In this document: positions 7,059 through 14,441 of the stretch, one piece after another
How the letters are laid out: every line of letters begins with the position of its first letter
How positions within the stretch are numbered: the stretch's first letter is position 1
Assembly: GCA_964425255.1 (NCBI GenBank)
Contig: CAYRMV010000050.1
Span: 1-21,134, forward strand
Direction of reading: 5' to 3'
Length of the DNA stretch: 21,134 bases
Source of the DNA: CAYRMV01 sp964425255
Lineage (GTDB): Bacteria > Bacteroidota > Bacteroidia > Flavobacteriales_D > Crocinitomicaceae
Program-made: the position numbers and the translations under genes
Notes under the pieces: model-generated
Seen by the model: only the letters and a program-made list of their open reading frames with translations
Databases searched by the model: none
What the model was told of the DNA's origin: nothing

Positions 7059-9419
7059 ATGAAACTACGATTGCTCGCATTCGCCTCTCTCCTCTCCTGT
7101 TCTGCGTTTGCCCAAAATTATTCTCGCTGCAAGGTCATCACTGACTCCAAAGGATTACAAAATCTCTCAGAAATGGGGATTGATGTCGATCACGGAACTA
7201 GCAAAAAAGATCATTTTTTTATTAGTGATTTTTCATCCCAGGAAATCACACAAATGAGAAACAATGGATTTCAAGTTGAAATTTTGATTGAAGATGTCCA
7301 ACAATTTTATGTAGATCAAAACAAAGGAAATCAAGCTGAAACATCCAAAAATGCCACTTGTAGTACGGTAAACAACGGAACTAATTTCACACCAGAAATT
7401 CCAAGTAACTTCAACTTGGGTTCCATGGGTGGATATTTTACCTATCAGCAATTTTTGGATGAAATCGATGCTATGGCAGCTGCTTATCCAAATTTGATAA
7501 CAGCAAAAGCGCCCATTTCAAATTTCGAAACACACGAAGGAAGACCCGTTTATTGGTTGCGAATTTCAGACAATGCCACCACCGATGAAAACGAACCAGA
7601 AGTATTGTATACCGCCTTGCATCACGCACGCGAAGCAGTTTCGCTGTCTCAATTGATTTTTTACATGTGGTATATTTTGGAAAATTACGATTCCAATCCC
7701 GAAATTCAATTTTTGGTCAACAATACCGAAATGTACTTCGTACCGATGATCAATCCGGATGGTTATGTTCGAAATCAAACTACGAACCCAAACGGAGGAG
7801 GAATGTGGCGTAAAAACAGACGAAATAACGGAAACAATACTTTTGGAGTAGATTTAAATCGAAACTATTCATACGGTTGGGGAACAACAGGAATCAGTAC
7901 AAACCCAAGTAACGATACCTATCCGGGAACGGGAGCGTTCTCTGAACCCGAAACCCAAGCCATCAAATGGTTTTGTGAACAGCGAGAATTCCAATTCGCC
8001 TTCAATGCTCACAGTTATTCCAATCTCGTTTTGTTTCCAATTGGGACAACTACGCAAGAATTTGCGGAAGACCATGATTATTTTCAAGCGATCGGAAATC
8101 ACATGGTACAATTTAATGGATACATCGCTCAAAAAAGTTCAGCTTTGTATCCCGCTTCCGGTGATTCAGACGATTATATGTATTTAGAAGATTTAGCTCA
8201 AAAACCTGAGATATTCGCTATGACTCCCGAAATTGGAGGTGATGACGATGGGTTTTGGCCTGCACAAGCAAATATTACAGGAATTTGTCAGGAAATGTAT
8301 TTTCCGAATGTTACGTTAGCTCATTTGGTTCATCGCTATGCCGAGGTGAAAAATACCGATCCTTCCACCGTAGCACAAACAACGGGCAACTTTAACCATT
8401 CTATTTTGCGATACGGACTAGAAGATGGAGTTATTCAAGTTCAAATTCAACCAATTACAGGAATTCAATCTGTTGGAAACACTGTAAATCACACGCTTTC
8501 TTTGCTAGAAACTCAAACAGGAAGTATTGCTTATACCTTAGAGCCCACGATTCAATTTGGTGATTTGATTCAATTCGAATTGTTAACTATTTATCCCGGA
8601 TGGACCAAACGCGATACTATCACCAAAACATTTGGTGTTTTGACCTTACAAGCGTTTGATCAAGGAAACGATACAGATAATTGGACGGGAAATTTCGCGC
8701 TTACAAATTCCACTTATTACTCAGCAAGTCAATCTTTTACGGATACACCTGTTGGAGACTATCCAAACAATGCGAATTTAAGTTATCGTTTTAAAGATAC
8801 GATTGATTTAACCAATGCTACAGGAGCTGGAGTTTCATTCTTTGCTAAATGGGCCATTGAAACGGATTATGATTTTGCTCGTTTGGAAGTTTCAACCGAT
8901 TTTGGTCAAACATGGATTGGTCAATGTGGAAATTACACAACAAGCGGAACAAGTGCAAATGGAAGTATCCAACCCAACAACGAACCCGTTTACGAAGGAA
9001 CACAAGCGAATTGGGTATTGGAAGAAATAAACTTAAGTGATTATTTAGGACAAAAAATTCTTTTGCGCTTCGTTTTGAAATCGGATGGCGGAGTTCGTGA
9101 TGACGGATTTTATTTTGATGATTTCAAGATTTCTTACGACATAGATCAATCCAGCCTAGAGGAATTAGGACTATCCATGCAAATCTTCCCAAATCCAGCA
9201 AACAATTCGGTTCAAGTTTCTCTTGCACAACCGCTTCATGAAGGAACTTTCCGATGGTATGATCAAACAGGAAAATTGGTTGGTGAGCAAGCTTTTGATA
9301 GTTTTTCTAACTTGATTTCACTGTCAACAGAAAAGCTTCCAAATGGATATTACACCTTGCGATTAGAATCCAAGGAAGGAATTTTCAAACCAACGAAAAT
9401 GGTTGTTTTGCATCATTAG
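7059..9419 (+). CDS. Secreted M14 zinc carboxypeptidase with type IX secretion sorting domain
   Basis: Exported zinc metallocarboxypeptidase that should release C-terminal residues from peptides outside the cell. Residues 1-18 form a signal peptide (cleavage after AFA). A propeptide-like region follows, then the M14 domain (about 125-430). Zinc ligands are H189 and E192 (HHAREAVS) and H318 (NAHSYSNL); the substrate-binding DLNRN is at 265-269 and the catalytic Glu is E391 (MTPEIGG). Residues about 540-695 form a beta-rich MAM/immune-inhibitor-A-like domain ending DDGFYFDDFKISY. From about 705 there is a type A sorting domain (MQIFPNPANNSVQVSL to KMVVLHH), which directs export by the type IX system that GldD supports. 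LLSC at 11-14 could be misread as a lipobox. The gene stands alone and ends in a strong terminator. Confidence 0.93.
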   Translation: MKLRLLAFASLLSCSAFAQNYSRCKVITDSKGLQNLSEMGIDVDHGTSKKDHFFISDFSSQEITQMRNNGFQVEILIEDVQQFYVDQNKGNQAETSKNATCSTVNNGTNFTPEIPSNFNLGSMGGYFTYQQFLDEIDAMAAAYPNLITAKAPISNFETHEGRPVYWLRISDNATTDENEPEVLYTALHHAREAVSLSQLIFYMWYILENYDSNPEIQFLVNNTEMYFVPMINPDGYVRNQTTNPNGGGMWRKNRRNNGNNTFGVDLNRNYSYGWGTTGISTNPSNDTYPGTGAFSEPETQAIKWFCEQREFQFAFNAHSYSNLVLFPIGTTTQEFAEDHDYFQAIGNHMVQFNGYIAQKSSALYPASGDSDDYMYLEDLAQKPEIFAMTPEIGGDDDGFWPAQANITGICQEMYFPNVTLAHLVHRYAEVKNTDPSTVAQTTGNFNHSILRYGLEDGVIQVQIQPITGIQSVGNTVNHTLSLLETQTGSIAYTLEPTIQFGDLIQFELLTIYPGWTKRDTITKTFGVLTLQAFDQGNDTDNWTGNFALTNSTYYSASQSFTDTPVGDYPNNANLSYRFKDTIDLTNATGAGVSFFAKWAIETDYDFARLEVSTDFGQTWIGQCGNYTTSGTSANGSIQPNNEPVYEGTQANWVLEEINLSDYLGQKILLRFVLKSDGGVRDDGFYFDDFKISYDIDQSSLEELGLSMQIFPNPANNSVQVSLAQPLHEGTFRWYDQTGKLVGEQAFDSFSNLISLSTEKLPNGYYTLRLESKEGIFKPTKMVVLHH

Positions 9420-9440
9420 AATAAAAAACGATTTTTCATT

Positions 9441-9477
9441 TAGCCATTTAGATATTTTCTGAGTGGCTATTTTTTTT
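9441..9477 (+). terminator. Rho-independent terminator of the M14 peptidase gene
   Basis: TAGCCATTTAGA (9441-9452) pairs with TCTGAGTGGCTA (9458-9469), 12 pairs including two G-T, around a 5-base loop. Eight T residues follow (9470-9477). The minus strand has no T-run after the hairpin, so it is not a good terminator for rnz. Confidence 0.9.
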
Positions 9478-9482
9478 GATAC

Positions 9483-10394
9483 TTAAAGCACAATTTTCAT
9501 TCCGTCGACAGCAACTTGTACGTTAGCGAAATACTTTTTGGCTTCTTCCAAATGTGCGTCGTTGTCGTTGTAACGTGCGCTTAAATGACCGATAATTAAT
9601 TTTCCAACCTGAGCTTTATCGGCTAAAACAGCTGCTTGACGCGCTGTGGTGTGATACGTTGCTCTCGCACGTTCAATCATTTCATCTAAAAAAGTGGCTT
9701 CGTGGTACAAACACGTTACCTCTTGAATATGCGGCAAAATGGATTCCCAATACAAAGTATCGGAACAAAAAGCGTACGATCTAGCTTTTTTGGGTGGATA
9801 AGTGTAATCTTCTGCATAATGGACTCTACCCTCTTCATCCACGTAATCTTCTCCTCTTTTAAAAAAGGGAATCGCTTGAAGACTTAAGCCTGAACTGCGG
9901 TATACTTCACCAATTAAACTTCTTTCTTTGACTTTTTCTTGAATGCGAAAACCATTGGTTGGAATGCGGTGTTTCAATGGAAAGGTATGAATTTCAATTA
10001 ATTTATCTTCAAACAAAAGCTGAGGTGTTTTCCCATCTAAAGGGGTAAAATGAAGGTCAAAATCCAATTTTGTACCACCAATTTCCAACTGAGGACGAAT
10101 CAATGATTCTAATTCTGTGGGACCATAAATGTAAATTCCTTTTGTTCTTCCCAACAAATGCATCGAACTCAAAAGTCCAACTAATCCAAAATAATGATCG
10201 CCGTGTAAATGTGAGATAAAAATATGAGTGATTTGTTGTAAGCGGATTCCGAATTTACGAAGTTGTGATTGTGTTCCTTCTCCACAATCGATCAATATGT
10301 GGCGGTTGTTACAGACAATATAATGAGACGTAGGTTTGCGCAAAGCTGTTGGAAGAGCAGCGCCAGAACCTAAAATGGTGATTTCAAAATTCAT
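9483..10394 (-). CDS. rnz: Ribonuclease Z
   Basis: Metallo-beta-lactamase-fold endonuclease that removes the 3' trailer of tRNA precursors. The 303-residue product begins MNFEITILGSGAALPT and has the zinc motif HLHGDH at 62-67 after ITHIFIS. Later metal-binding parts are FCSDTLY, YHEATFLDEM and the conserved IIGHLSARY near the C-terminus, all typical of short-form RNase Z. Length fits the family. The start ATG overlaps the stop of the upstream STAS gene as ATGA (4 bases), so the two are translationally coupled. No minus-strand terminator was seen at its 3' end. Confidence 0.95.
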   Translation of the reverse strand: MNFEITILGSGAALPTALRKPTSHYIVCNNRHILIDCGEGTQSQLRKFGIRLQQITHIFISHLHGDHYFGLVGLLSSMHLLGRTKGIYIYGPTELESLIRPQLEIGGTKLDFDLHFTPLDGKTPQLLFEDKLIEIHTFPLKHRIPTNGFRIQEKVKERSLIGEVYRSSGLSLQAIPFFKRGEDYVDEEGRVHYAEDYTYPPKKARSYAFCSDTLYWESILPHIQEVTCLYHEATFLDEMIERARATYHTTARQAAVLADKAQVGKLIIGHLSARYNDNDAHLEEAKKYFANVQVAVDGMKIVL

Positions 10395-10735
10395 GCAAAC
10401 TGTACCGAAACTTTTGCTTCTTCCACAGTTGGAGTGATTGTCAAAACTTTATCTAACTGAGCAATTTTAATCATTTTCAACACATTACCTTGCAACCCAG
10501 AAAGAGCAAATCGACCATTTGTGTCTTTACAAACACGATTTCCGATAAGGATTGCACTTAAACCAGAAGAATCGCAGTATTTGGTTGCAGATAAATCTAA
10601 AATAATGGTGTTTACTCCTTTTTTGTTTAAAGAGACAAACTCACTTTTCAGCTCGGGAGAGTTGATTGCGTCTAGTTTTTCAACTTTTGCAACGACTAGT
10701 GCGAACTGATTATCTTGTGTAATTTCGAAATTCAT
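10391..10735 (-). CDS. STAS-domain protein (anti-sigma-factor antagonist-like)
   Basis: Single STAS domain of 114 residues. Such proteins bind anti-sigma factors or other partners and are switched by Ser phosphorylation. The core DLSATKYCDSSGLSAIL matches the SpoIIAA/RsbV signature, with D55-S56-S57-G58 holding the likely phospho-acceptor serine. The frame continues upstream to a TTG at 10780, but that codon lies in the -33 element of a good promoter, and ATG at 10735-10733 gives MNFEITQDNQFALVV, a normal STAS start. No anti-sigma kinase or phosphatase gene is adjacent; it is instead coupled to rnz by an ATGA overlap. Partner and role are unknown. Confidence 0.88.
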   Translation of the reverse strand: MNFEITQDNQFALVVAKVEKLDAINSPELKSEFVSLNKKGVNTIILDLSATKYCDSSGLSAILIGNRVCKDTNGRFALSGLQGNVLKMIKIAQLDKVLTITPTVEEAKVSVQFA

Positions 10736-10752
10736 TGTTGTCTGTGTTCTTT

Positions 10753-10781
10753 CAAAAATAAACAATTTTATTTGCTTCAAA
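10753..10781 (-). promoter_or_regulatory. Promoter of the STAS-rnz operon (TTTG-N17-TATTTTTG)
   Basis: On the minus strand TTTG (10781-10778) and TATTTTTG (10760-10753) are separated by 17 bases, agreeing well with the Bacteroidota -33/-7 consensus. The ATG at 10735 would have a leader of about 12 bases. It lies just after the end of pyrB, so the operon need not depend on pyrB read-through. Confidence 0.7.
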
Positions 10782-10816
10782 CCTCTTGAAAACGGAATGT
10801 TCTCAACAGTTGTTTG

Positions 10817-11746
10817 TTAACGGTTGATTTTCGCTGCTAATAAATACATCACCGCCATGCGAACTGCTACCCCATTTTCAACCTGATCTAAAATGATAGA
10901 CTGCTTGGAATCAGCTACATCTGAAGTGATTTCAACACCACGATTAATCGGTCCAGGATGCATTACAACAATCTCTTTATCAAGCGAATCAAGCAATTCT
11001 TTGTTTAATCCATATTGCATGGAATATTCGCGCAACGAAGGAAAAAACTTAATATCTTGTCTTTCCAATTGAATGCGTAACATATTGGCAACATCACACC
11101 ATTCCAACGCTTTTCGCAAGTTATGCTCCACTTTCACGCCCAATTCATGAATGTACTTAGGAATTAAGGTTGTTGGTCCACACACCATAACTTCTGCGCC
11201 TAATTTTTGCAAGCAATAAATATTGGAAAGGGCAACACGAGAATGCAAAATATCTCCAACAATCACCACTTTTTTTCCTGCAACATCACCTAAACGCTCC
11301 CGAATTGAAAATGCATCAAGCAAAGCTTGCGTCGGATGTTCATGTGTTCCGTCTCCAGCATTGACAATTTTCGCTTTTACTTTTTTAGACAAAAATATAG
11401 CTGCTCCTGGATTCGGATGTCGCATCACAACCATGTCCACTTTCATGGAAAGGATATTGTTTACGGTATCAATCAAGGTTTCCCCTTTTTTAACCGAACT
11501 ACTTGCTGCGCTAAAATTCACAATATCAGCAGAAAGTCTTTTTTGAGCTAATTCGAAAGACAAACGTGTTCGAGTGGAATTTTCGAAAAACAAATTGGCA
11601 ATGGTAATGTCCCGCAAAGAAGGAACTTTCTTGATAGGTCTGTTGATCACTTCTTTGAAACTATCCGCAGTTTTCAAGATGATTTGAATGTCGTTTTCCG
11701 TCAAATCACGAATTCCGGTAAGGTGTTCTACGCTTAAATTATCCAT
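10817..11746 (-). CDS. pyrB: Aspartate carbamoyltransferase catalytic subunit
   Basis: Condenses carbamoyl phosphate and aspartate in the first committed step of pyrimidine synthesis. The 309-residue product has the carbamoyl-phosphate-binding FFENSTRTRLSFELAQKRL, the HPTQALLDAFSI loop and the aspartate-side HPGPINRGVEI, all diagnostic of ATCase catalytic chains. Length is normal. The ATG (11746-11744) overlaps the end of pyrR by 8 bases, so the two genes form an operon. No pyrI regulatory-subunit gene is adjacent. No clear terminator follows; the next gene has its own promoter. Confidence 0.97.
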   Translation of the reverse strand: MDNLSVEHLTGIRDLTENDIQIILKTADSFKEVINRPIKKVPSLRDITIANLFFENSTRTRLSFELAQKRLSADIVNFSAASSSVKKGETLIDTVNNILSMKVDMVVMRHPNPGAAIFLSKKVKAKIVNAGDGTHEHPTQALLDAFSIRERLGDVAGKKVVIVGDILHSRVALSNIYCLQKLGAEVMVCGPTTLIPKYIHELGVKVEHNLRKALEWCDVANMLRIQLERQDIKFFPSLREYSMQYGLNKELLDSLDKEIVVMHPGPINRGVEITSDVADSKQSIILDQVENGVAVRMAVMYLLAAKINR

Positions 11747-12287
11747 TGTTTTCCGGGGTAAAAAGTACCACTTTATCTTGTCCTTCTATTTCGCTCCATT
11801 CTACACTTACTCGTTCGGAAAGCAATGTGTCCACTGTTTTTCCAACATAATCAGCCTGAATGGGTAAATCACGTTTAAATCTTCGATCGATAAAAACAAG
11901 TAATTCTACTTTGGTTGGTCGCCCAAAAGCCATGAGAGCATCAATTCCCGAACGAATTGTTCTTCCGGTAAAAAGTACATCGTCAATAAGTACAACTTGC
12001 TTGTTTTCAATAATAAAATCGATGTTTGTTGCGGATGGAATCAACCGTTTTTCTCTTCGGCGAAAGTCATCGCGGTAAAAGGTTGTATCTAGATTACCAC
12101 ACACGATGGAATGACCTAAAATTTGTTCCAAACGAAATTTTAATCGTGCTAAAACGTTGATTCCACGTGGTTGAAGACCAATTAAAACTGTGTTTGAGAA
12201 ATCGTTGTGATTTTCGATGAGTTGGTAACAAAGCCTATTGAGGGTCAATTCAAATTGCTTTTCGTTCAGAATGACTTGCTTTTCCAT
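11739..12287 (-). CDS. pyrR: Bifunctional pyr operon regulator / uracil phosphoribosyltransferase
   Basis: PyrR-family phosphoribosyltransferase. In Bacillus it makes UMP from uracil and PRPP and also controls pyr mRNA by attenuation. The 182-residue product has the PRPP-binding loop VVLIDDVLFTGRTIRSG, the PyrR-type GLQPRGINVLARL and the conserved LLVFIDRRFKRDLPIQADYV. The frame extends to TTG at 12296, but that lies in a TATCTTTG promoter box; ATG at 12287-12285 gives MEKQVILNEKQFEL. The box sits six bases before the ATG, so the mRNA may have no 5' leader. PyrR would then have no leader of its own transcript to bind, and only the enzyme role, or another RNA target, would remain (inference). 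Confidence 0.94.
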   Translation of the reverse strand: MEKQVILNEKQFELTLNRLCYQLIENHNDFSNTVLIGLQPRGINVLARLKFRLEQILGHSIVCGNLDTTFYRDDFRRREKRLIPSATNIDFIIENKQVVLIDDVLFTGRTIRSGIDALMAFGRPTKVELLVFIDRRFKRDLPIQADYVGKTVDTLLSERVSVEWSEIEGQDKVVLFTPENNG

Positions 12288-12293
12288 CGAACA

Positions 12294-12301
12294 CAAAGAT
12301 A
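12294..12301 (-). promoter_or_regulatory. Probable pyrR-pyrB promoter -7 box (TATCTTTG), almost at the start codon
   Basis: On the minus strand TATCTTTG is followed by six bases (TGTTCG) and then the pyrR ATG. With the usual distance from the -7 box to +1, transcription should begin at or next to the ATG. No -33 TTG is obvious upstream. Confidence 0.5.
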
Positions 12302-12386
12302 CTTTTTTTTGGAATAGTAGACGAAAATCGATTTAGAAAAATTGGATGAATTTTGTATCCTTCTAACATGTAGGTATAAGTTAGAT

Positions 12387-12430
12387 GAAAAGAAAGTGAT
12401 TTCGCCCTGTGTTTTTTAGGACGAAATCAC
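12387..12430 (-). terminator. Terminator of pepD
   Basis: On the minus strand GTGATTTCG (12430-12422) pairs perfectly with CGAAATCAC (12404-12396). Three further inner pairs (CCT with AGG) follow one mismatch and close a 9-base loop. The T-rich tail TTTCTTTTC (12395-12387) is interrupted, so termination may be partial. It begins 11 bases after the pepD stop. Confidence 0.75.
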
Positions 12431-12440
12431 GATCAGGTTA

Positions 12441-13895
12441 TTATCTTGTTGGAATTTGTTCCAGTACATCCAATAAATAACTCCAGAATTTTTGAACAGA
12501 CGAAATCTGAACACATTCATCGGGTGAGTGTGCTCCACGAATGTTAGGCCCAAACGAAATCATATCCATGCCTGGGAAATGTGCCCCTAAAATCCCACAT
12601 TCCAAACCAGCATGACATGCTTTAATTTGTGGTTCAGCTTGAAATTTCGTGCGATACAAATCTGCCATCAATGTTAAAATCGCTGAATTTGGATTGGGTT
12701 GCCACCCTGGATATTCTCCGTTTTGGACAACCGCACATCCGATGCTTTCAAACGCAGCTCGAACGGAATTCGCAATGTCTGCTTTCGAACTTTCTACACT
12801 ACTTCTTTGCAAGGATTGTGTCGTGAATTTTCCATCTGCGACAATCACTCGAGCTAAACTACTGGATGCTTCCACCAAATCAGCAATGTCTGGACTCATG
12901 CGGTAAACACCGTTTGGAACAGCATAAATTGCATTTATGATTTTCAGTAAATCTTCGGTTTCTACCGCTTTTTGAGCCGTTTCTACTTTTTTCCAAGTAA
13001 TTTGCGCTGCTGTTTCAACGGTTTTAAACTCTTTGCAAATCAATTCCAATTCACGCGTCAAAAAGTTTTCAAACGATGCTGTCAACTCTTTTTCAACACT
13101 GATTAATGCGGTTGATTCTCGTGGAATTGCATTGCGTAAACTTCCTCCATCAATCGAAGTTACTTGAATATCAATTAGGGAAATTCCCTGATAAATCAAG
13201 CGATTCATCCATTTATTTGCATTTCCTCTTCCGCGGTGAATATCCATTCCAGAATGTCCACCCAAAAGTCCTCGAATCGAAATTTCATACGTAACTGAAT
13301 CTGGCTTGACTTGTACTTCTGCATATTTGTATGACGTGTTTGTATCAATTCCACCTGCACAACCGATTGATAATTCATCGTCGTCTTCTGTGTCTAGATT
13401 CAACAAGATTGTTCCTGAAAAATTATTCGGATCCAATTGAATTGCCCCGGTCATTCCTGTTTCTTCATCAATGGTAAACATGGCTTCAATCGCAGGATGA
13501 GCAATCGAATCGGAAGCTAAAACAGCCATTATTGCTGCCACTCCAATGCCGTTATCTGCTCCTAAGGTCGTTCCATTTGCGCGAACCCAATCACCATCCA
13601 CAAACATTTCAATCCCTTGTGTATCAAAATCAAATACGGTGTCACTGTTCTTTTGATGCACCATATCAATGTGTGATTGCATCACCACTGTTTGGCGGTT
13701 TTCCATTCCAGGAGTCGCCGGTTTTTTGATGATGACATTCCCAATTCGATCTTTTTTGGTTTCCAAACCTAATTGTTGACCAAAGTCGAGCATAAACTGA
13801 ATCACGCGCTCTTCCTTTTTAGATGGTCGAGGAACAGCATTCAAATCAGCAAAATGATTCCAAAGTGCTGCGGGTTCTAAATTTCTTACTTCCAT
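12441..13895 (-). CDS. pepD: Aminoacyl-histidine dipeptidase (Xaa-His dipeptidase, M20 family)
   Basis: Cytosolic zinc dipeptidase that splits Xaa-His and other dipeptides. The 484-residue length is close to E. coli PepD. Visible M20 metal and catalytic features are H75-x-D77 (MQSHIDMVHQK), D114 (TLGADNGIGV), E144-E145 (DEETGMTGA) and D168 (NLDTEDDDELSIGCAGG). GLLGGHSGMDIHRGRGNANK marks the lid/dimerisation domain, and HAGLECGIL near the C-terminus supplies a further ligand region. ATG at 13895-13893 sits in an AT-rich leader with no clear promoter box. Upstream on the same strand lie the repeat block and the DUF2132 gene. It ends in a hairpin terminator. Confidence 0.95.
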   Translation of the reverse strand: MEVRNLEPAALWNHFADLNAVPRPSKKEERVIQFMLDFGQQLGLETKKDRIGNVIIKKPATPGMENRQTVVMQSHIDMVHQKNSDTVFDFDTQGIEMFVDGDWVRANGTTLGADNGIGVAAIMAVLASDSIAHPAIEAMFTIDEETGMTGAIQLDPNNFSGTILLNLDTEDDDELSIGCAGGIDTNTSYKYAEVQVKPDSVTYEISIRGLLGGHSGMDIHRGRGNANKWMNRLIYQGISLIDIQVTSIDGGSLRNAIPRESTALISVEKELTASFENFLTRELELICKEFKTVETAAQITWKKVETAQKAVETEDLLKIINAIYAVPNGVYRMSPDIADLVEASSSLARVIVADGKFTTQSLQRSSVESSKADIANSVRAAFESIGCAVVQNGEYPGWQPNPNSAILTLMADLYRTKFQAEPQIKACHAGLECGILGAHFPGMDMISFGPNIRGAHSPDECVQISSVQKFWSYLLDVLEQIPTR

Positions 13896-13960
13896 ATTTT
13901 TAATTTGTGAATTAACTAATTACTAATTAGCTAATTCAATATTCTCAAAACTCTAATTCA

Positions 13961-14102
13961 CCAATACGTAATACTGACAGAAACAGTCAGCATCATGATA
14001 AAGCAAAGATTTCGTTATCGATCCGCCAATTCGTAATGCTGACGCGAATGGTCAGCATCGTGACAAAGCAAAGCTTTCGTCATCGATCCGCCAATCAGTA
14101 AT
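13961..14102. repeat. Two tandem 65-bp repeat units plus a partial third, each with an internal hairpin
   Basis: Units at 13961-14025 and 14026-14090 are the same length and match at 54 of 65 positions by my count. Each begins with CCAATnCGTAAT; a third copy of that 12-mer (CCAATCAGTAAT, 14091-14102) closes the array, so two 53-bp cores are flanked by 12-bp direct repeats. Unit 2 contains a perfect 8-bp inverted repeat ATGCTGAC / GTCAGCAT around a 7-base loop; unit 1 has one mismatch, which is a G-U pair in minus-strand RNA. A second, bulged hairpin (TGAC-AAAGC / GCTTT-GTCA) is better formed in unit 2. No coding frame is evident. It lies between the DUF2132 gene and pepD on their transcribed strand. 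Confidence 0.85.
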
Positions 14103-14114
14103 TAGTAATCCGTA

Positions 14115-14196
14115 ATTCATAATTCTGCATTCATAATTCTGCATTCATAATTCTGCATTCATAATTCTGCATTCACAATTCTGCATTCACAATTCT
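14115..14196. repeat. 14-bp tandem repeat array (about six copies)
   Basis: Unit ATTCATAATTCTGC is repeated exactly at 14115, 14129, 14143 and 14157. It appears as ATTCACAATTCTGC at 14171 and as a 12-base partial copy at 14185. The last two copies, as read on the plus strand, lie inside the 3' end of the DUF2132 gene and supply its final codons and stop. The unit is not a multiple of three, so it is not a protein repeat. Confidence 0.95.
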
Positions 14197-14394
14197 TTCC
14201 ACATATAAGTCCTCCACTTTTTTTCGTGCCCAAGGAGTTTTCCGTAGGAACTTCAAACTAGATTTAATACTTGGTTCATGATTAAAACAATTGATCGGAA
14301 TGAGGTATCCCAAATGTTCCCAACCATATTTTTCATACAGTTCAGTGACAATTCGTTCTAAAGTAATGCCATGAAGTGGGTCTTTGTGTTGCAT
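14173..14394 (-). CDS. DUF2132 / VF530-family small protein
   Basis: A 73-residue protein of the VF530 (DUF2132) family, proposed to bind DNA from a solved family structure; function is not established. Family features are nearly complete: KDPLHGITLERIVTELYEKY, then YGWEHLGYLIPINCFN and PSIKSSLKFLRKTPWARKKV. The family normally ends soon after this, near the EDLY position. Here the last residues (about ERIVNAEL) and the TGA stop come from the 14-bp tandem repeat, so the C-terminus looks reshaped by repeat growth. The stop falls in the second copy the ribosome meets, so changing the number of later copies would not alter the protein. The ATG is only 8 bases after the ettA terminator T-run, so expression may depend on read-through. 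Confidence 0.88.
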   Translation of the reverse strand: MQHKDPLHGITLERIVTELYEKYGWEHLGYLIPINCFNHEPSIKSSLKFLRKTPWARKKVEDLYVERIVNAEL

Positions 14395-14402
14395 ATTTAG
14401 AC

Positions 14403-14434
14403 AAAAAAGGGAAAGTTGATTTCTCCACTTCCCC
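14403..14434 (-). terminator. Terminator of ettA
   Basis: On the minus strand GGGGAAGT (14434-14427) pairs with ACTTTCCC (14416-14409), 8 pairs with one G-T, around a 10-base loop. Six T residues follow (14408-14403). It ends 8 bases before the DUF2132 ATG, leaving no room for an ordinary promoter between them. Confidence 0.8.
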
Positions 14435-14441
14435 TGGTTTT

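Noticed and set aside
7090..7101. M14 peptidase as a lipoprotein (LLSC at residues 11-14)
   Set aside because: A standard cleavage site AFA-QN follows, and the type IX sorting domain directs another export route.
10736..10780. Longer STAS protein from TTG at 10780
   Set aside because: The codon lies in the -33 element of a good promoter; the extra residues are not part of a STAS domain.
13925..13936. AATTAGCTAATT palindrome in the pepD leader as an operator
   Set aside because: The surrounding sequence is a degenerate AATTA/TAATT simple repeat, where such palindromes arise by chance.
14115..14196. CRISPR-like array
   Set aside because: The 14-bp units are directly adjacent with no spacers, and no cas genes are in the window.
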